From: Pseudomonadota bacterium
GTDB lineage: Bacteria; Pseudomonadota; Gammaproteobacteria; Berkiellales; Berkiellaceae
DNA length: 43,077 nucleotides
Direction: 5' to 3'
Assembly: GCA_018242045.1 (NCBI GenBank)
Contig: JAFECR010000017.1
Span: 1-43,077 of the forward strand
Shown here: positions 21,665 to 30,770 of the stretch, one piece after another
Layout of the letters: the number at the start of each line of letters is the position of its first letter
How positions within the stretch are numbered: position 1 is the first letter of the stretch
Notes under the pieces: generated by a model
Seen by the model: the letters and a program-made list of their open reading frames with translations, nothing else
Told to the model about the DNA's origin: nothing
The model's database searches: none
Made by a program: the position numbers and the translations under genes

Positions 21665-22795
21665 ATGATTAGCAATTCACCGCAACCTGTTCTTGATAAA
21701 CATAACGAAAAATTAAAAATTCATTGGTGGGAAAAAATTAAAGCCCTGATTCTTGGTCAATGGTTGCAAACTAAAAAACAACCTAATCCAAGTGAAGAGA
21801 TAATGGATTTTGATACAAAAACACAGCACCGTTTTACAGTTCATGAGTGGATCCAAGCGATTGATGTCCTGGCATTATTAGTACAATCAGTTCGTAAAGG
21901 TGTTGAATTTAAAAATGCTAATGAAATTGATTTAGAGTTATTGGGAACAAGTACTTATCTTTTTCATATTGATAGGGTGTTAGCAAAAATTAGAGAAAAC
22001 TTTCATAATATACGCTTTTCTCAAGAACAATTTGGCGATAGTTTATATTTAACCACTAAGCATGAATTTAAACAAATAAGACAATTAGGAGAACGATGTC
22101 ATCAAACTGTTTTACAATTAACCATGCTTATTCAAGTTTTGCCATTGAAAAAACTATATTCCGATGAATTTGTGCGACATGTTCATACTTTAGAATTAGA
22201 TTCAGCAGCTTTATCGAGTGCAATTAGAACGTTAAATCAAAATGCTTATAAAACCCAAGCCATGCTTCAACTTGCGTCCCTTGAGCAAGATCTTTTACAA
22301 TCTTTATCACAATCTCGTCATTCTTTTCATGGTTCCCAATTCAACGCTCTTCAGCATGGCCCCATGTACTCAAATGAAGGGTATTTGCGAACAAAGCTAC
22401 AATTAATTACTGATCCGCAAAATTATGCCTTCATGAATGGTATTATTGAGATCCATCAGATGTTAAAAAAGAGTTATGTGGTAGCTCGAAAATCAGCTAT
22501 CAAAGAAGCCTTAGAAAAAATGAGCCAGCACATTGAAAGTTTAATTCATGTTTTTTCACAAAAAGATCCCATCGAAAATCAAGTATCTTACCATCTTGAT
22601 CAGCTATTTCACGGTATGGAAAGCTTGCGTTTTTCATCGAACCACGATAGTCGTTGTTCAAAAAACTTATTTGATAAAACTAAAATTGCCTATTTTCAAA
22701 TGCGAAAACTTTGTCAAAAAAATCCATTTGGCATGGAATATTTAAAGAAATACTCAATTAAACGGTTAAAGCTTCAAAGCCCACCTAAAGGATAA
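21665..22795 (+). CDS. Hypothetical protein, 376 aa
   Basis: Predicted mostly helical and soluble, with a Trp-rich basic N-terminal stretch (HWWEKIKALILGQWLQTKK, about residues 20-38) that could be amphipathic and membrane-touching. No known domain or motif is recognised. It is divergent from the 1327-aa gene and converges on the Mth938-fold gene, overlapping that gene's end by 11 bases. The start ATG has only a weak AGG upstream. Probably an accessory gene of the same class as its large neighbours. Confidence 0.65.
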   Translation: MISNSPQPVLDKHNEKLKIHWWEKIKALILGQWLQTKKQPNPSEEIMDFDTKTQHRFTVHEWIQAIDVLALLVQSVRKGVEFKNANEIDLELLGTSTYLFHIDRVLAKIRENFHNIRFSQEQFGDSLYLTTKHEFKQIRQLGERCHQTVLQLTMLIQVLPLKKLYSDEFVRHVHTLELDSAALSSAIRTLNQNAYKTQAMLQLASLEQDLLQSLSQSRHSFHGSQFNALQHGPMYSNEGYLRTKLQLITDPQNYAFMNGIIEIHQMLKKSYVVARKSAIKEALEKMSQHIESLIHVFSQKDPIENQVSYHLDQLFHGMESLRFSSNHDSRCSKNLFDKTKIAYFQMRKLCQKNPFGMEYLKKYSIKRLKLQSPPKG

Positions 22796-23150
22796 GGATA
22801 CACGCCGCAACATTTCTCTCACCTGCTAAGACAGTATAAGTGTAACAAGCCGCGCGACTGTCCATAAACTCAAGACCTATTCCTTTTTCAAAAAAGGGCA
22901 AAAGCAAGGATTGAGGCGGAATAATTAATTTTGCGCCGGTGCCAAGTAGGACAATATCTATTTTAGACGCTATCAGACTTGCAAAATCTTCGTTGGTGAT
23001 ATCGCTTAGCTTTTGGGCTTTTAAAAATTGCAAACCATTGGGTTGGATAATGACACTGTTATGGTAACAATCTTCATTTATCCAAATACGGCCAGGCTCA
23101 AAACGCTTTATTTGATAAGCTGTGGTTGAGTCATCGGATTGTATAATCAT
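22785..23150 (-). CDS. Mth938-like domain protein (DUF498/Xcc1710 type)
   Basis: The 121-aa protein has the fold signature of the Mth938/NDUFAF3-like family: a strand pair, HNSVIIQPNGLQ, then DIVLLGTGAKL (about 85-95) and the late GIGLEFMDSRAACYTYTVLA. The family's biochemical role in bacteria is not settled; the mitochondrial relative assists complex I assembly. Length matches the family (about 120-130 aa). It is divergent from the rpfE-like gene with an 86-base spacer and overlaps its convergent neighbour by 11 bases. Confidence 0.82.
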   Translation of the reverse strand: MIIQSDDSTTAYQIKRFEPGRIWINEDCYHNSVIIQPNGLQFLKAQKLSDITNEDFASLIASKIDIVLLGTGAKLIIPPQSLLLPFFEKGIGLEFMDSRAACYTYTVLAGERNVAACILIL

Positions 23151-23236
23151 TTTTGAGCCATACCCTATGTTTTGGTGGCTATTAACTTTATGATGATAGC
23201 AAGAATAGCATAATAAATATATCTAACAAACCAAAA

Positions 23237-24238
23237 ATGAAAAAGACCAGTATCACCCTATGGGTACCAGGGCTTATATCTCCTTACTTAAGTCATATAA
23301 CAGAACAAGGACCGCTTGCTTGGTTGCTTTCACGCGCAGACAAACAATCGACTTCCAATAGTCTTGAAGACAACATTAAAGCTTACTTCAGTGGTTTAGT
23401 AGATGGGATCCCAAGTGGTGCGCTTGGTGCTTTAAGTCAGGGGCTTATTACAATAAACGATCGACAAACTTGGTGTCTTATCCATCCAGTGGAATGTATG
23501 GTAACACACCAAGCAGTATTTGTATCAGATGTTGTGTCTTTGCAATCTGCAGCTCATGCACAACTTATCAAGACGCTTTCGTCATTTTTAAATTTAGATA
23601 ACTTGATTTTGCATGTGATTAACGAGGCTCTGTACTGCCAAGTGCCACATCATACTCAGGTTGTGATGAATGATGTATTTGATGTGCTTCATCAAAACAT
23701 GGTGCATTATTTGCCATCTGGTCCTTCTCAAGCTTATTGGCTTCGATTAGTAACAGAATGTCAAATGTTGTTGCAATCTTCCATCGTGAATCAAGAACGA
23801 ATGAAACTTAATTTACCTTTGGTTAATATTTGGTTTTCAGGCATAGGGCGTCTTCCAAATCAATTGCAAACAGCATTTGATAGGATCTATACCAATGAAA
23901 GCACTATCCAGGGTTTGAGTCTTTGTGCGGCTCGTTCAGCTGAAGCCCTAGAAACAAAGCCAAGCAAATTATTTTGGCAAAATTGTCAAGATAAGCATGT
24001 TTTATTAGCAGATTTTAATTTATATCGAAATTTAAAACGTCAGGATGTTGCAACATGGCTTCAAACTGTAAAACATTATGAATCAAATTGGTTAATGCCT
24101 TTAATGATGGCAATTAAAAATAATGATATACAACGCTTAACTTTAAATTTTGGTCAAGGTAATTTATTTAATATCACTAAAAGAAATTTGAAATATTTTT
24201 GGCGAAAAATTCGCCCATTAACCTATTTCGAAGCCTAA
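23237..24238 (+). CDS. RpfE-like conserved protein (COG4255 type) upstream of recJ
   Basis: The 333-aa product contains LPLVNIWFSGIGRLP (193-207), the hallmark of the family named after Xanthomonas RpfE, whose gene lies beside recJ, prfB and lysS there. The same neighbours follow here in the order rpfE-like, recJ, prfB, lysS. The N-terminus has the alkaline-phosphatase/phosphoglycerate-mutase-like TLWVPGLISP (7-16), seen in distant relatives, but the active site cannot be confirmed. Function is unknown beyond a reported link to pathogenicity-factor regulation in Xanthomonas. Its TAA stop lies inside the end of structured repeat copy B. Confidence 0.75.
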   Translation: MKKTSITLWVPGLISPYLSHITEQGPLAWLLSRADKQSTSNSLEDNIKAYFSGLVDGIPSGALGALSQGLITINDRQTWCLIHPVECMVTHQAVFVSDVVSLQSAAHAQLIKTLSSFLNLDNLILHVINEALYCQVPHHTQVVMNDVFDVLHQNMVHYLPSGPSQAYWLRLVTECQMLLQSSIVNQERMKLNLPLVNIWFSGIGRLPNQLQTAFDRIYTNESTIQGLSLCAARSAEALETKPSKLFWQNCQDKHVLLADFNLYRNLKRQDVATWLQTVKHYESNWLMPLMMAIKNNDIQRLTLNFGQGNLFNITKRNLKYFWRKIRPLTYFEA

Positions 24239-24353
24239 ATTTAAACTAGGAAAAGTACGCGCACGAATCCCCAGGCGTGTAACTTTAGGTTGTACATGAC
24301 TGGGGTGAGTAAGCGCAAGCAACAAAGCATAAATTTAAACTGGGAAGAGTATA
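24234..24353. repeat. Structured dispersed repeat, copy B, between rpfE-like gene and recJ
   Basis: Read on the minus strand this matches copy A (17171-17304): TACTCTTCCCAGTTTAAATT, GCTTTGTTGC, CTTACTCACCCCAGTCATG and CCTGGGGATTCG are shared in order. Here the two ends (cctaaatttaaactaggaaa and cataaatttaaactgggaag) are direct rather than inverted, so one end differs from copy A. The left end supplies the stop codon of the rpfE-like gene. The right end supplies GGGAAGAG, the probable ribosome binding site of recJ, and runs into its ATG. Confidence 0.85.
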
Positions 24354-26111
24354 ATGGAAATACCGTCTCCTAAAGTAAAGCAAAGAAAAATAGACACAAA
24401 ACGTGAAAATGCTTACTTGTTACAAGGCGCAACTCCTCTTTTGGCGCGTATTGTTGCCAGCAGGCCGTTCATTGATATTGCCAGTGACAATTTATTTTCT
24501 TTCAAATTACAACAATTAGATTCACCCAGTTCATTGGCAGATGTGACAAAAGCAGTGGATAGGCTTATTCTTGCCTTGCAAAACCAAGAAGTTATCGCGC
24601 TTGAAACCGATCATGACTGTGATGGTCAAACAAGCCATGCCGTGTTATATACGGTGCTGGTCGATTATTTTGGTCACCCTCCTCATCTTATTCAATCGTT
24701 TATTGGTCATCGTTTAAAAGATGGGTATGGCTTGTCAGAAGCGGTTGCTTTGCGAATATTGGCAAAAAATCCGAGACCTTCTTTGGTATTGACAGCCGAT
24801 AATGGTTCTGGCGACGAACAAAGAATCGCATTACTTAAATCTGAAGGTATTGATGTGATTGTGACAGATCACCATGAAATTCCGATTGAAGGGATCCCAA
24901 GAAGTGCTTATGCGGTAATCAACCCCACGCGTGAAGACTGTGCATTTCCCGATAGATATATTGCAGGCTGTATGGTTGCTTGGTTATTCATGGCAGCCAC
25001 TCGAGCCCGTTTAATTCAGCAGGGCAAGCAGATCCCTTCTTTAGCAGCCTGTTTGGATTTTGTGGCTGTTGGTACAATTGCAGATTGTGTGAGTATTGCC
25101 AGAAGTTATAATAATCGCGCAGTCGTTTCTTACGGTATGAAATTGATTCAACAGGGTTTAAGACCTTGTTGGCGTGCTTTATTGCCCTTGCTTTCCACAC
25201 CGCTTTCTTCCGAGGATTTAGGTTTTAAAATAGGCCCTTTGCTTAACAGCGATGGTCGCTTGGCCAGTGCTTTTGGCTCGGTGAGCTTTCTTTTGGCACA
25301 AAGTGATGAGGATGCCAAACATTGGGTGGCTTATTTACAAACCCAGAATATGGAACGAAAAAGCATTCAGGAAAACGTCACACAAATGGCGCTTAAACAA
25401 GCTATTAAACAATTTCAAGCAGGTAAGGTGGGGTTAAGCATTTTTCTGGAAGAAGGTCATGCCGGTGTGCATGGCATTTCGGCAAGTCGCATTAAAGATA
25501 TGTTTGGGCGTCCCGTTATTATTTTTTGCCCTAAAATGGGCGACAGCGAGCGCTTGACTGGCTCAGCGCGATCTATTGAAGGGGTCCATATTCGCGATAT
25601 ACTGCAAGAAATCTATTATCGAGCGCCTCAGGCAATAGAACGTTTTGGCGGACATCAAGGGGCAGCTGGCCTCACTTTGTCACGTCAATACTTACCTTTG
25701 TTTGACAAAGTCTTTGAAGAAGTATTAAGTGAGCATGTTTCGGCGGCTTTGATTGGTCCTGTTATTTGGACAGACGGAGAATTACCCATAGCTGACTTAA
25801 CAATAGAATTTATTGAAAAGTTGGTTGGTCAACTTGAGCCTTTTGGCCGTGAGTTTGAATTCCCAACTTTTGAAACTCAGGGAAAAATTATCTCTATTCA
25901 TAAAATGGGAGAGGCCAAAACCCATGCCCGTCTGGGTCTTGTAATCGATGATTTATGGCTTGAAGCGGTTTGGTTTAATTGTTGTGGTAAAGATAAGCCA
26001 ATGAAAGCAGACATAGGGGATACAGTTTGTGTGGTGTTTGCACCAAAATTGCAAACGTTTAGAGGTCAGAGAAAATTAAGTTGCCAGATTATGCACCTTG
26101 AGGTGGTTTGA
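24354..26111 (+). CDS. recJ: Single-stranded-DNA-specific exonuclease RecJ (divergent)
   Basis: 5'-3' ssDNA exonuclease of recombination and repair. The 585-aa protein carries the DHH-family motifs: DHDCDG (86-91) in place of the common DFDADG, the nucleotide/metal site NGSGDE (150-155), DHH at 172-174, KIGPLLNSDGRL, and the DHHA1 motif GGHQGAAGL. A C-terminal OB-fold follows. Length matches E. coli (577). Motif I and the GP-N-GRL region are less canonical than in most gammaproteobacterial RecJ, but the metal ligands are kept. The ATG at 24354 uses GGGAAGAG from the upstream repeat as ribosome binding site. prfB follows five bases after the stop. Confidence 0.93.
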   Translation: MEIPSPKVKQRKIDTKRENAYLLQGATPLLARIVASRPFIDIASDNLFSFKLQQLDSPSSLADVTKAVDRLILALQNQEVIALETDHDCDGQTSHAVLYTVLVDYFGHPPHLIQSFIGHRLKDGYGLSEAVALRILAKNPRPSLVLTADNGSGDEQRIALLKSEGIDVIVTDHHEIPIEGIPRSAYAVINPTREDCAFPDRYIAGCMVAWLFMAATRARLIQQGKQIPSLAACLDFVAVGTIADCVSIARSYNNRAVVSYGMKLIQQGLRPCWRALLPLLSTPLSSEDLGFKIGPLLNSDGRLASAFGSVSFLLAQSDEDAKHWVAYLQTQNMERKSIQENVTQMALKQAIKQFQAGKVGLSIFLEEGHAGVHGISASRIKDMFGRPVIIFCPKMGDSERLTGSARSIEGVHIRDILQEIYYRAPQAIERFGGHQGAAGLTLSRQYLPLFDKVFEEVLSEHVSAALIGPVIWTDGELPIADLTIEFIEKLVGQLEPFGREFEFPTFETQGKIISIHKMGEAKTHARLGLVIDDLWLEAVWFNCCGKDKPMKADIGDTVCVVFAPKLQTFRGQRKLSCQIMHLEVV

Positions 26112-26116
26112 ATATC

Positions 26117-27215
26117 ATGGAAATAGCGTTATTACAAGCAAAATTAAAAGATCTTGCTAAGCGGTTAGCTGAGCTTCGGGGGTTTCTTTGACATAGAGAC
26201 AAAGCGCGAAAGGTTAGAAGAAGTCACCATCATGCTAGAATCGAGTGAAATTTGGCAAGATCCCAGTGCAGCTCAGATTTTAGGCAAAGAACGTGTGCAA
26301 CTGGAAAAAATAATCACCACGATGGACAAAGCCTCAAGCGGTGTGAGTGAAGCTCAAGAATTGTTGCTGATAGCAAAAGAAGAAGAAGATCTTCAAACCT
26401 TTCATGATCTTGAACATGAAGGCGACAAGCTAGAAAAAATTGTGATGGATCTTGAATTTCGCCGCATGTTCAGTCGAGAATTAGATGCGAATGAGGCCTA
26501 TCTTGATATTCAAGCAGGCTCTGGTGGAACTGAAGCACAAGATTGGGCTGAAATGTTACTGCGGATGTATTTGCGTTGGGGAGAACGCAAAGGCTTTAAA
26601 ATGACGTTGCAAGAAGCTTCAAGTGGTGAAGTGGCAGGCATTAAAAGTGCGACGATTAAAATAGAGGGGGAATACGCCTATGGATGGTTACGCACTGAAA
26701 CAGGTGTTCATCGCCTTGTGCGCAAATCTCCGTTCGATTCAGGGAATCGTCGACATACTTCATTTGCGGCAGTGTTTGTTTCTCCCATTGTGGATGATAG
26801 TATCGATATCCTGATAAATCCTGCTGATTTACGTACTGACACCTATAGAGCAAGTGGCGCCGGCGGGCAGCATGTTAATCGAACTGATTCTGCTGTTCGA
26901 ATCACTCATATTCCCTCAGGTATTGTCGTACAATGTCAAAGCGATCGTTCACAACATAAAAATCGTTCAGAGGCCATGAGCCAGCTTAAGGCCAAGTTAT
27001 ATGAAATGGAAATGCGCAAAAGGCAAAACGAGCAAATGATTTTAGAACAAAATAAAGCAGATATCGGCTGGGGAAGCCAAATACGTTCTTACGTCTTGGA
27101 TGATTCTAGAGTAAAAGACCTAAGAACTGGGGTGGAAACATCTAATACACAAGGCGTACTGGATGGTAATTTATTAGAAATGTTTATGACAGCAAGTTTA
27201 ATAAGTGGATTATAG
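26117..27215 (+). CDS. prfB: Peptide chain release factor 2 (programmed +1 frameshift)
   Basis: Releases peptides at UGA and UAA. The gene is in two frames: codons 1-24 run from the ATG at 26117 to CTT (26186-26188), then an in-frame TGA (26189-26191), and after a +1 shift the frame continues from GAC at 26190 to 27215. The joined product is 365 aa, exactly the E. coli length. It has the stop-recognition tripeptide SPF (RKSPFDSGN) and the hydrolysis motif GAGGQHVN. It lies between recJ and lysS, two bases before the lysS start, as in many gammaproteobacteria. Confidence 0.98.
26177..26192 (+). promoter_or_regulatory. RF2 autoregulatory +1 frameshift site
   Basis: The sequence CGG GGG TTT CTT TGA C holds the slippery CTT, the UGA stop followed by C (a weak termination context), and the internal Shine-Dalgarno-like GGGGG three bases before CTT. 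When RF2 is scarce, ribosomes slip to +1 at CTT and make more RF2. The E. coli site has AGG GGG TAT; here CGG and TTT are the only differences. Confidence 0.96.
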
Positions 27216-27217
27216 TT

Positions 27218-28726
27218 ATGTCACAAGAAACCGAACAAGTCGTTGATGTTAATGAACAAATAAAACAGCGCCGCGAAAAGCTCAATGCTCTTAAAGCGCA
27301 AGGCAATGCTTATCCTAATGATTTTAGAAGAGACATTTTAGCAATTTGTGCTCATGCTGAATATGAAAAATGGGATAACGAGCAATTAGAAACCAAGTCA
27401 ATTTCAGTGAAAATGGCTGGTAGAGTCATGACAAGAAGGCATATGGGCAAGGCAAGCTTTATCCATTTACAAGATATGTCTGGTAAAATGCAAGTTTATG
27501 TTAAACAAAGTGAATTACCAGCCGGTGTTTATGAACAATTTACGCATTGGGATTTAGGCGATATTGTTGGGGTTGAAGGCAAGCTTTTTAAAACAAAAAC
27601 AGGCGAGTTATCTGTGCGGGCTCAACAAATTTTTTTATTAACCAAAGCCTTGCGCCCTTTGCCAGAAAAATATCATGGGCTAAGCTCCCAGGAAACTCGT
27701 TATCGTCAACGTTATCTTGATCTTATCACCAATGAAAAAACAAGAACAACTTTTAAAATTCGGGCTAAATTAATTCAAGAAATGCGAGAATTTTTTTGTG
27801 CGCACCAATTTATTGAAGTTGAAACACCCATGATGCATCCCATTCCAGGCGGCGCAAGTGCAAGACCTTTTATTACTCATCATAATGCGCTGGATATGAC
27901 GTTGTATTTGCGTATTGCACCAGAATTATACTTAAAAAGATTGGTTGTCGGTGGTTTTGAGCGGGTTTTTGAAATAAATCGCAATTTTAGAAATGAAGGC
28001 TTATCAACGCGTCACAACCCAGAGTTTACCATGGTTGAATTTTATCAAGCCTATGCTGATTATCATGATATGATGGATTTTACCGAAAATTTAATGCGCA
28101 CTTTAGCCGACAAAGTACTTGGCAGTCAGATTGTTCAATACCAAGGTGAATCTTATGATTTTTCAAAACCTTTTCGAAGGCTATCGGTGGTAGATGCTAT
28201 TTTAGAATTTAATCCAACCCTCGATTCTCAGCGTATGGACGATAAAAAGTATTTACTAGACTATGCCGTTGGGCTTGGTTTAATGATTAATCCGATGAGT
28301 GAAATCGGTAAAATTCAAATTGAGATCTTTGAAAAAACAGTTGAATCTGCACTAAAACAACCAACTTTTATTACCGAATATCCTATCGAAGTTTCACCGC
28401 TTGCAAGATGTCATGACAATAATCCTACTATTGCCGATAGATTTGAATTTTTTGTAGGTGGCAGAGAAATTGCCAATGGTTTTTCTGAATTGAATGATCC
28501 AGACGATCAAGCTAATCGCTTTAAAAAGCAGGCAGCCCAATTAGCCTTGGGAGATAACGAAGCAATGCATTATGATGCAGACTATATTACTGCCTTAGAG
28601 CATGGGCTAGCCCCAACTGCGGGGGAGGGGATAGGGATAGACAGATTGGTCATGTTGTTTACTGATTCACCTTCTATTCGAGATGTCATTTTATTTCCTC
28701 AGATGCGCCATGTCGCGGGAGATTAA
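27218..28726 (+). CDS. lysS: Lysyl-tRNA synthetase, class II
   Basis: Charges tRNA-Lys. The 502-aa product has the N-terminal OB-fold anticodon domain (about 65-150, [18 protein letters not shown] at 64-81), class II motif 2 ([20 protein letters not shown]), and motif 3 near the end ([12 protein letters not shown]). Length matches E. coli LysS (505). It starts two bases after prfB, with which it is probably cotranscribed and translationally linked. Confidence 0.98.
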   Translation: MSQETEQVVDVNEQIKQRREKLNALKAQGNAYPNDFRRDILAICAHAEYEKWDNEQLETKSISVKMAGRVMTRRHMGKASFIHLQDMSGKMQVYVKQSELPAGVYEQFTHWDLGDIVGVEGKLFKTKTGELSVRAQQIFLLTKALRPLPEKYHGLSSQETRYRQRYLDLITNEKTRTTFKIRAKLIQEMREFFCAHQFIEVETPMMHPIPGGASARPFITHHNALDMTLYLRIAPELYLKRLVVGGFERVFEINRNFRNEGLSTRHNPEFTMVEFYQAYADYHDMMDFTENLMRTLADKVLGSQIVQYQGESYDFSKPFRRLSVVDAILEFNPTLDSQRMDDKKYLLDYAVGLGLMINPMSEIGKIQIEIFEKTVESALKQPTFITEYPIEVSPLARCHDNNPTIADRFEFFVGGREIANGFSELNDPDDQANRFKKQAAQLALGDNEAMHYDADYITALEHGLAPTAGEGIGIDRLVMLFTDSPSIRDVILFPQMRHVAGD

Positions 28727-28793
28727 TTATTTGGGTTGATATTTAGTTACCTATACCATAAGATACTGCCTTTCTTATGTTAGGAAAAAAGCT

Positions 28794-29048
28794 ATGAGAA
28801 CTATTTGTGAGTCAGAAGTAAAACATATACATGGTGCTGCTTTGGCTGATTATCTTGAAAAATGCACGCATAGTGCAAATCTCAATGGATGGATTATAGG
28901 ACTTCCGTTGGCGCTTATAATGTATAATTCAACCAACAGATTCCAGGGTGGATTAAGTGCAGCCATCCTAGGGAGTGTCGCCTTGCTTGGCGCATTTGGT
29001 TTTGCCGTCGCGAGTCTAAGTTACCTCTTCGATGATTACCAGAAGTAA
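28794..29048 (+). CDS. Small hydrophobic peptide with double-glycine-type leader (bacteriocin-like)
   Basis: The 84-aa ORF has AGGA 8 bases before its ATG. Residues 1-15, MRTICESEVKHIHGA, fit the double-glycine leader rule: hydrophobic at -12 (Ile), Glu at -8, Val at -7, Ile at -4, Gly at -2 and Ala at -1. The remaining 69 residues contain two hydrophobic helices rich in Gly/Ala (GWIIGLPLALIMY and GGLSAAILGSVALLGAFGFA), as in pore-forming class II bacteriocins and microcins. No peptidase-transporter or immunity gene is next to it, so it could instead be a plain two-helix membrane protein. It converges on ygfZ and overlaps that gene's end by 33 bases. Confidence 0.55.
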   Translation: MRTICESEVKHIHGAALADYLEKCTHSANLNGWIIGLPLALIMYNSTNRFQGGLSAAILGSVALLGAFGFAVASLSYLFDDYQK

Positions 29049-30059
29049 ACCTTCAAGCGAATTTAATTGTAAATGATTTGAGTCTTTAAATGATTCATCT
29101 AAAATAATCAAGAGCTCTACAGCAGATTTTTGATTTTGTGCAGCTGATATCACCATACCAACAGGCTCGTTGCCCGAAGTCTGAGTGAATATATGATCTC
29201 CTGGAGAAGGTTTAACGGATGTTTGAACAAAAGCATGGTACAAATGCTTTTTAATTTTTCCACGATATTGCATTCTAGCGATGATTTCTTGCCCTAAATA
29301 ACATCCCTTATTAAAGCTAATGGCCTTGAGTTGGGCAAGATTAGCATGATGCGGCAAAACTAACCCAAGTGTGGCAGGCTTAACAGCAGGGATCCCAGTG
29401 CGAATATCAAGGAGATCCCAGCCACTTGGTGAAACAGGATAATAGTCAGACACCAGGAGTTTCCATAATTGCTTAATTGTTTCCCAAGTGGCCCAAATTT
29501 CATAACGTGGGAAGTTGCCAGGCAAGCGCATTAGTGTACATTGACCAAATTGGGTTTCTAGACTTTGGCAATCATAAGGGGTTTCTAATGATGAAAAACC
29601 AAGATGTGACAATATATTTGTAACGCTTGGCCCATAAATTCCTATCCCAGTTAAGTTTGCTAGGATTTCAATCTGAACCTGAGAAAACAGGGCATATTTT
29701 TTAAAGTTTTGTTGAGCGATTTCAAGCATATCTTGAGGCAGCACTAATTTATAGGCCTCTTCAAAAATGGTTGTATAAGCCCTAAAAAAGCAAAGCATTC
29801 TACCTTGTAAGTTACAATGAGCGCCGAGTAATGCATGGCTTGGGTTAATATCATCGATGTTGCAGGTGATCTGTCCCTGTAGAAAAGCTTTTGCCTCTTT
29901 CCCACTGAAATTTAAGCATCCAAGATGAGACAAAGGAACAATGCAATCTCGCCCCTCTAAGGCACTTAACTCCGCTTGAAGAGAGCCAAAATGCGCTAAA
30001 TGCCCCTCGACAAAAATGCCCCCAAAAGGTGCTAGGAAGTCTTGCCAAGCTGTTAACAT
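29016..30059 (-). CDS. ygfZ: Folate-dependent iron-sulfur cluster repair/assembly protein YgfZ
   Basis: A relative of the glycine cleavage T-protein that helps assemble or maintain some Fe-S enzymes using tetrahydrofolate. The 347-aa product has the family signature KGCYLGQE (251-258, Cys253), preceded by the T-protein-like folate-binding body (GWDLLDIRTGIPAV). Length is close to E. coli YgfZ (326). It is divergent from the DUF924-sdhE-ygfX run, and sdhE also serves flavoenzyme assembly, a pairing kept in many gammaproteobacteria. GAAGAG upstream may be the ribosome binding site. Confidence 0.93.
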   Translation of the reverse strand: MLTAWQDFLAPFGGIFVEGHLAHFGSLQAELSALEGRDCIVPLSHLGCLNFSGKEAKAFLQGQITCNIDDINPSHALLGAHCNLQGRMLCFFRAYTTIFEEAYKLVLPQDMLEIAQQNFKKYALFSQVQIEILANLTGIGIYGPSVTNILSHLGFSSLETPYDCQSLETQFGQCTLMRLPGNFPRYEIWATWETIKQLWKLLVSDYYPVSPSGWDLLDIRTGIPAVKPATLGLVLPHHANLAQLKAISFNKGCYLGQEIIARMQYRGKIKKHLYHAFVQTSVKPSPGDHIFTQTSGNEPVGMVISAAQNQKSAVELLIILDESFKDSNHLQLNSLEGLLLVIIEEVT

Positions 30060-30107
30060 AAAGGAGGATCTCTTCTCAAATTGCTAGGGTGGTGATATGT
30101 TAGTGTC

Positions 30108-30130
30108 AGATCTTGTTACTCGCAAGATCT
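30108..30130. promoter_or_regulatory. Perfect inverted repeat in ygfZ/DUF924 divergent spacer
   Basis: AGATCTTG (30108-30115) and CAAGATCT (30123-30130) are perfect 8-bp arms around a 7-base loop. In a short divergent spacer this may be an operator for a dimeric regulator or a leader hairpin. No T tail follows. Confidence 0.4.
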
Positions 30131-30166
30131 AGTTCCCATATTGTTTTGTTAAATAGCTGACAATCT

Positions 30167-30769
30167 ATGTTAGAAAAAGTAAATGATATTTTGCATTTTT
30201 GGTTTGGTACTGATAAGGAACATCCCTTAAGTCATAAAGCAGTGTGGTTTAAAGCCGATCCGCTTTTTGATGAAGAAATTAAAGATAGATTTGTATCGTT
30301 GCATCATTTAGCGACGCAGGGGAAATTAAATAATTGGTTAGATCAGCCGCAAAGTTGTCTTGCTTATATTATCTTACTCGATCAATTTTCTAGAAATATT
30401 TATCGTGGTACGCCCTTAGCTTTTTCACAGGATCTGCTAGCATTAAATGCCTGCCAGCATGGGCGCGAGCATAAACTGGATAAAGAGCTAAATCTTGTGC
30501 AGCGGCTTTTTTTCTATTTGCCATTAGAGCATGCAGAAGACATTAACTCACAAAAACTTTGTTTAATGTTGATGAAACAATTAGTTCAAGAAGCAAAGTT
30601 AAATCATCCTGAATTAATACAGGAGATGGAGCAAGGGTTTGACTATGCACAGCGTCATTATGATATCATTTTTAATTTTGGCCGTTTCCCACATCGAAAT
30701 GCCATTCTAGAACGTGAAAGTACACAAGATGAACTTTTGTTTTTAAACATGCCAAATAATAATTTTTAA
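30167..30769 (+). CDS. DUF924 family protein
   Basis: The 200-aa product has the family signatures: ILHFWFG at the N-terminus, LAYIILLDQFSRNIYRGTPLAF in the first third, RLFFYLPLEHAED, and the C-terminal FGRFPHRNAILER. The family is a TPR-like helical fold of unknown biochemical role. It is followed after one base by sdhE. It is the first gene of a probable run DUF924-sdhE-ygfX and divergent from ygfZ. Confidence 0.92.
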   Translation: MLEKVNDILHFWFGTDKEHPLSHKAVWFKADPLFDEEIKDRFVSLHHLATQGKLNNWLDQPQSCLAYIILLDQFSRNIYRGTPLAFSQDLLALNACQHGREHKLDKELNLVQRLFFYLPLEHAEDINSQKLCLMLMKQLVQEAKLNHPELIQEMEQGFDYAQRHYDIIFNFGRFPHRNAILERESTQDELLFLNMPNNNF

Positions 30770-30770
30770 T

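Noticed and set aside
28760..28780. CATAAG/CTTATG hairpin after lysS as a terminator
   Set aside because: Only six AT-rich pairs and no T tail.
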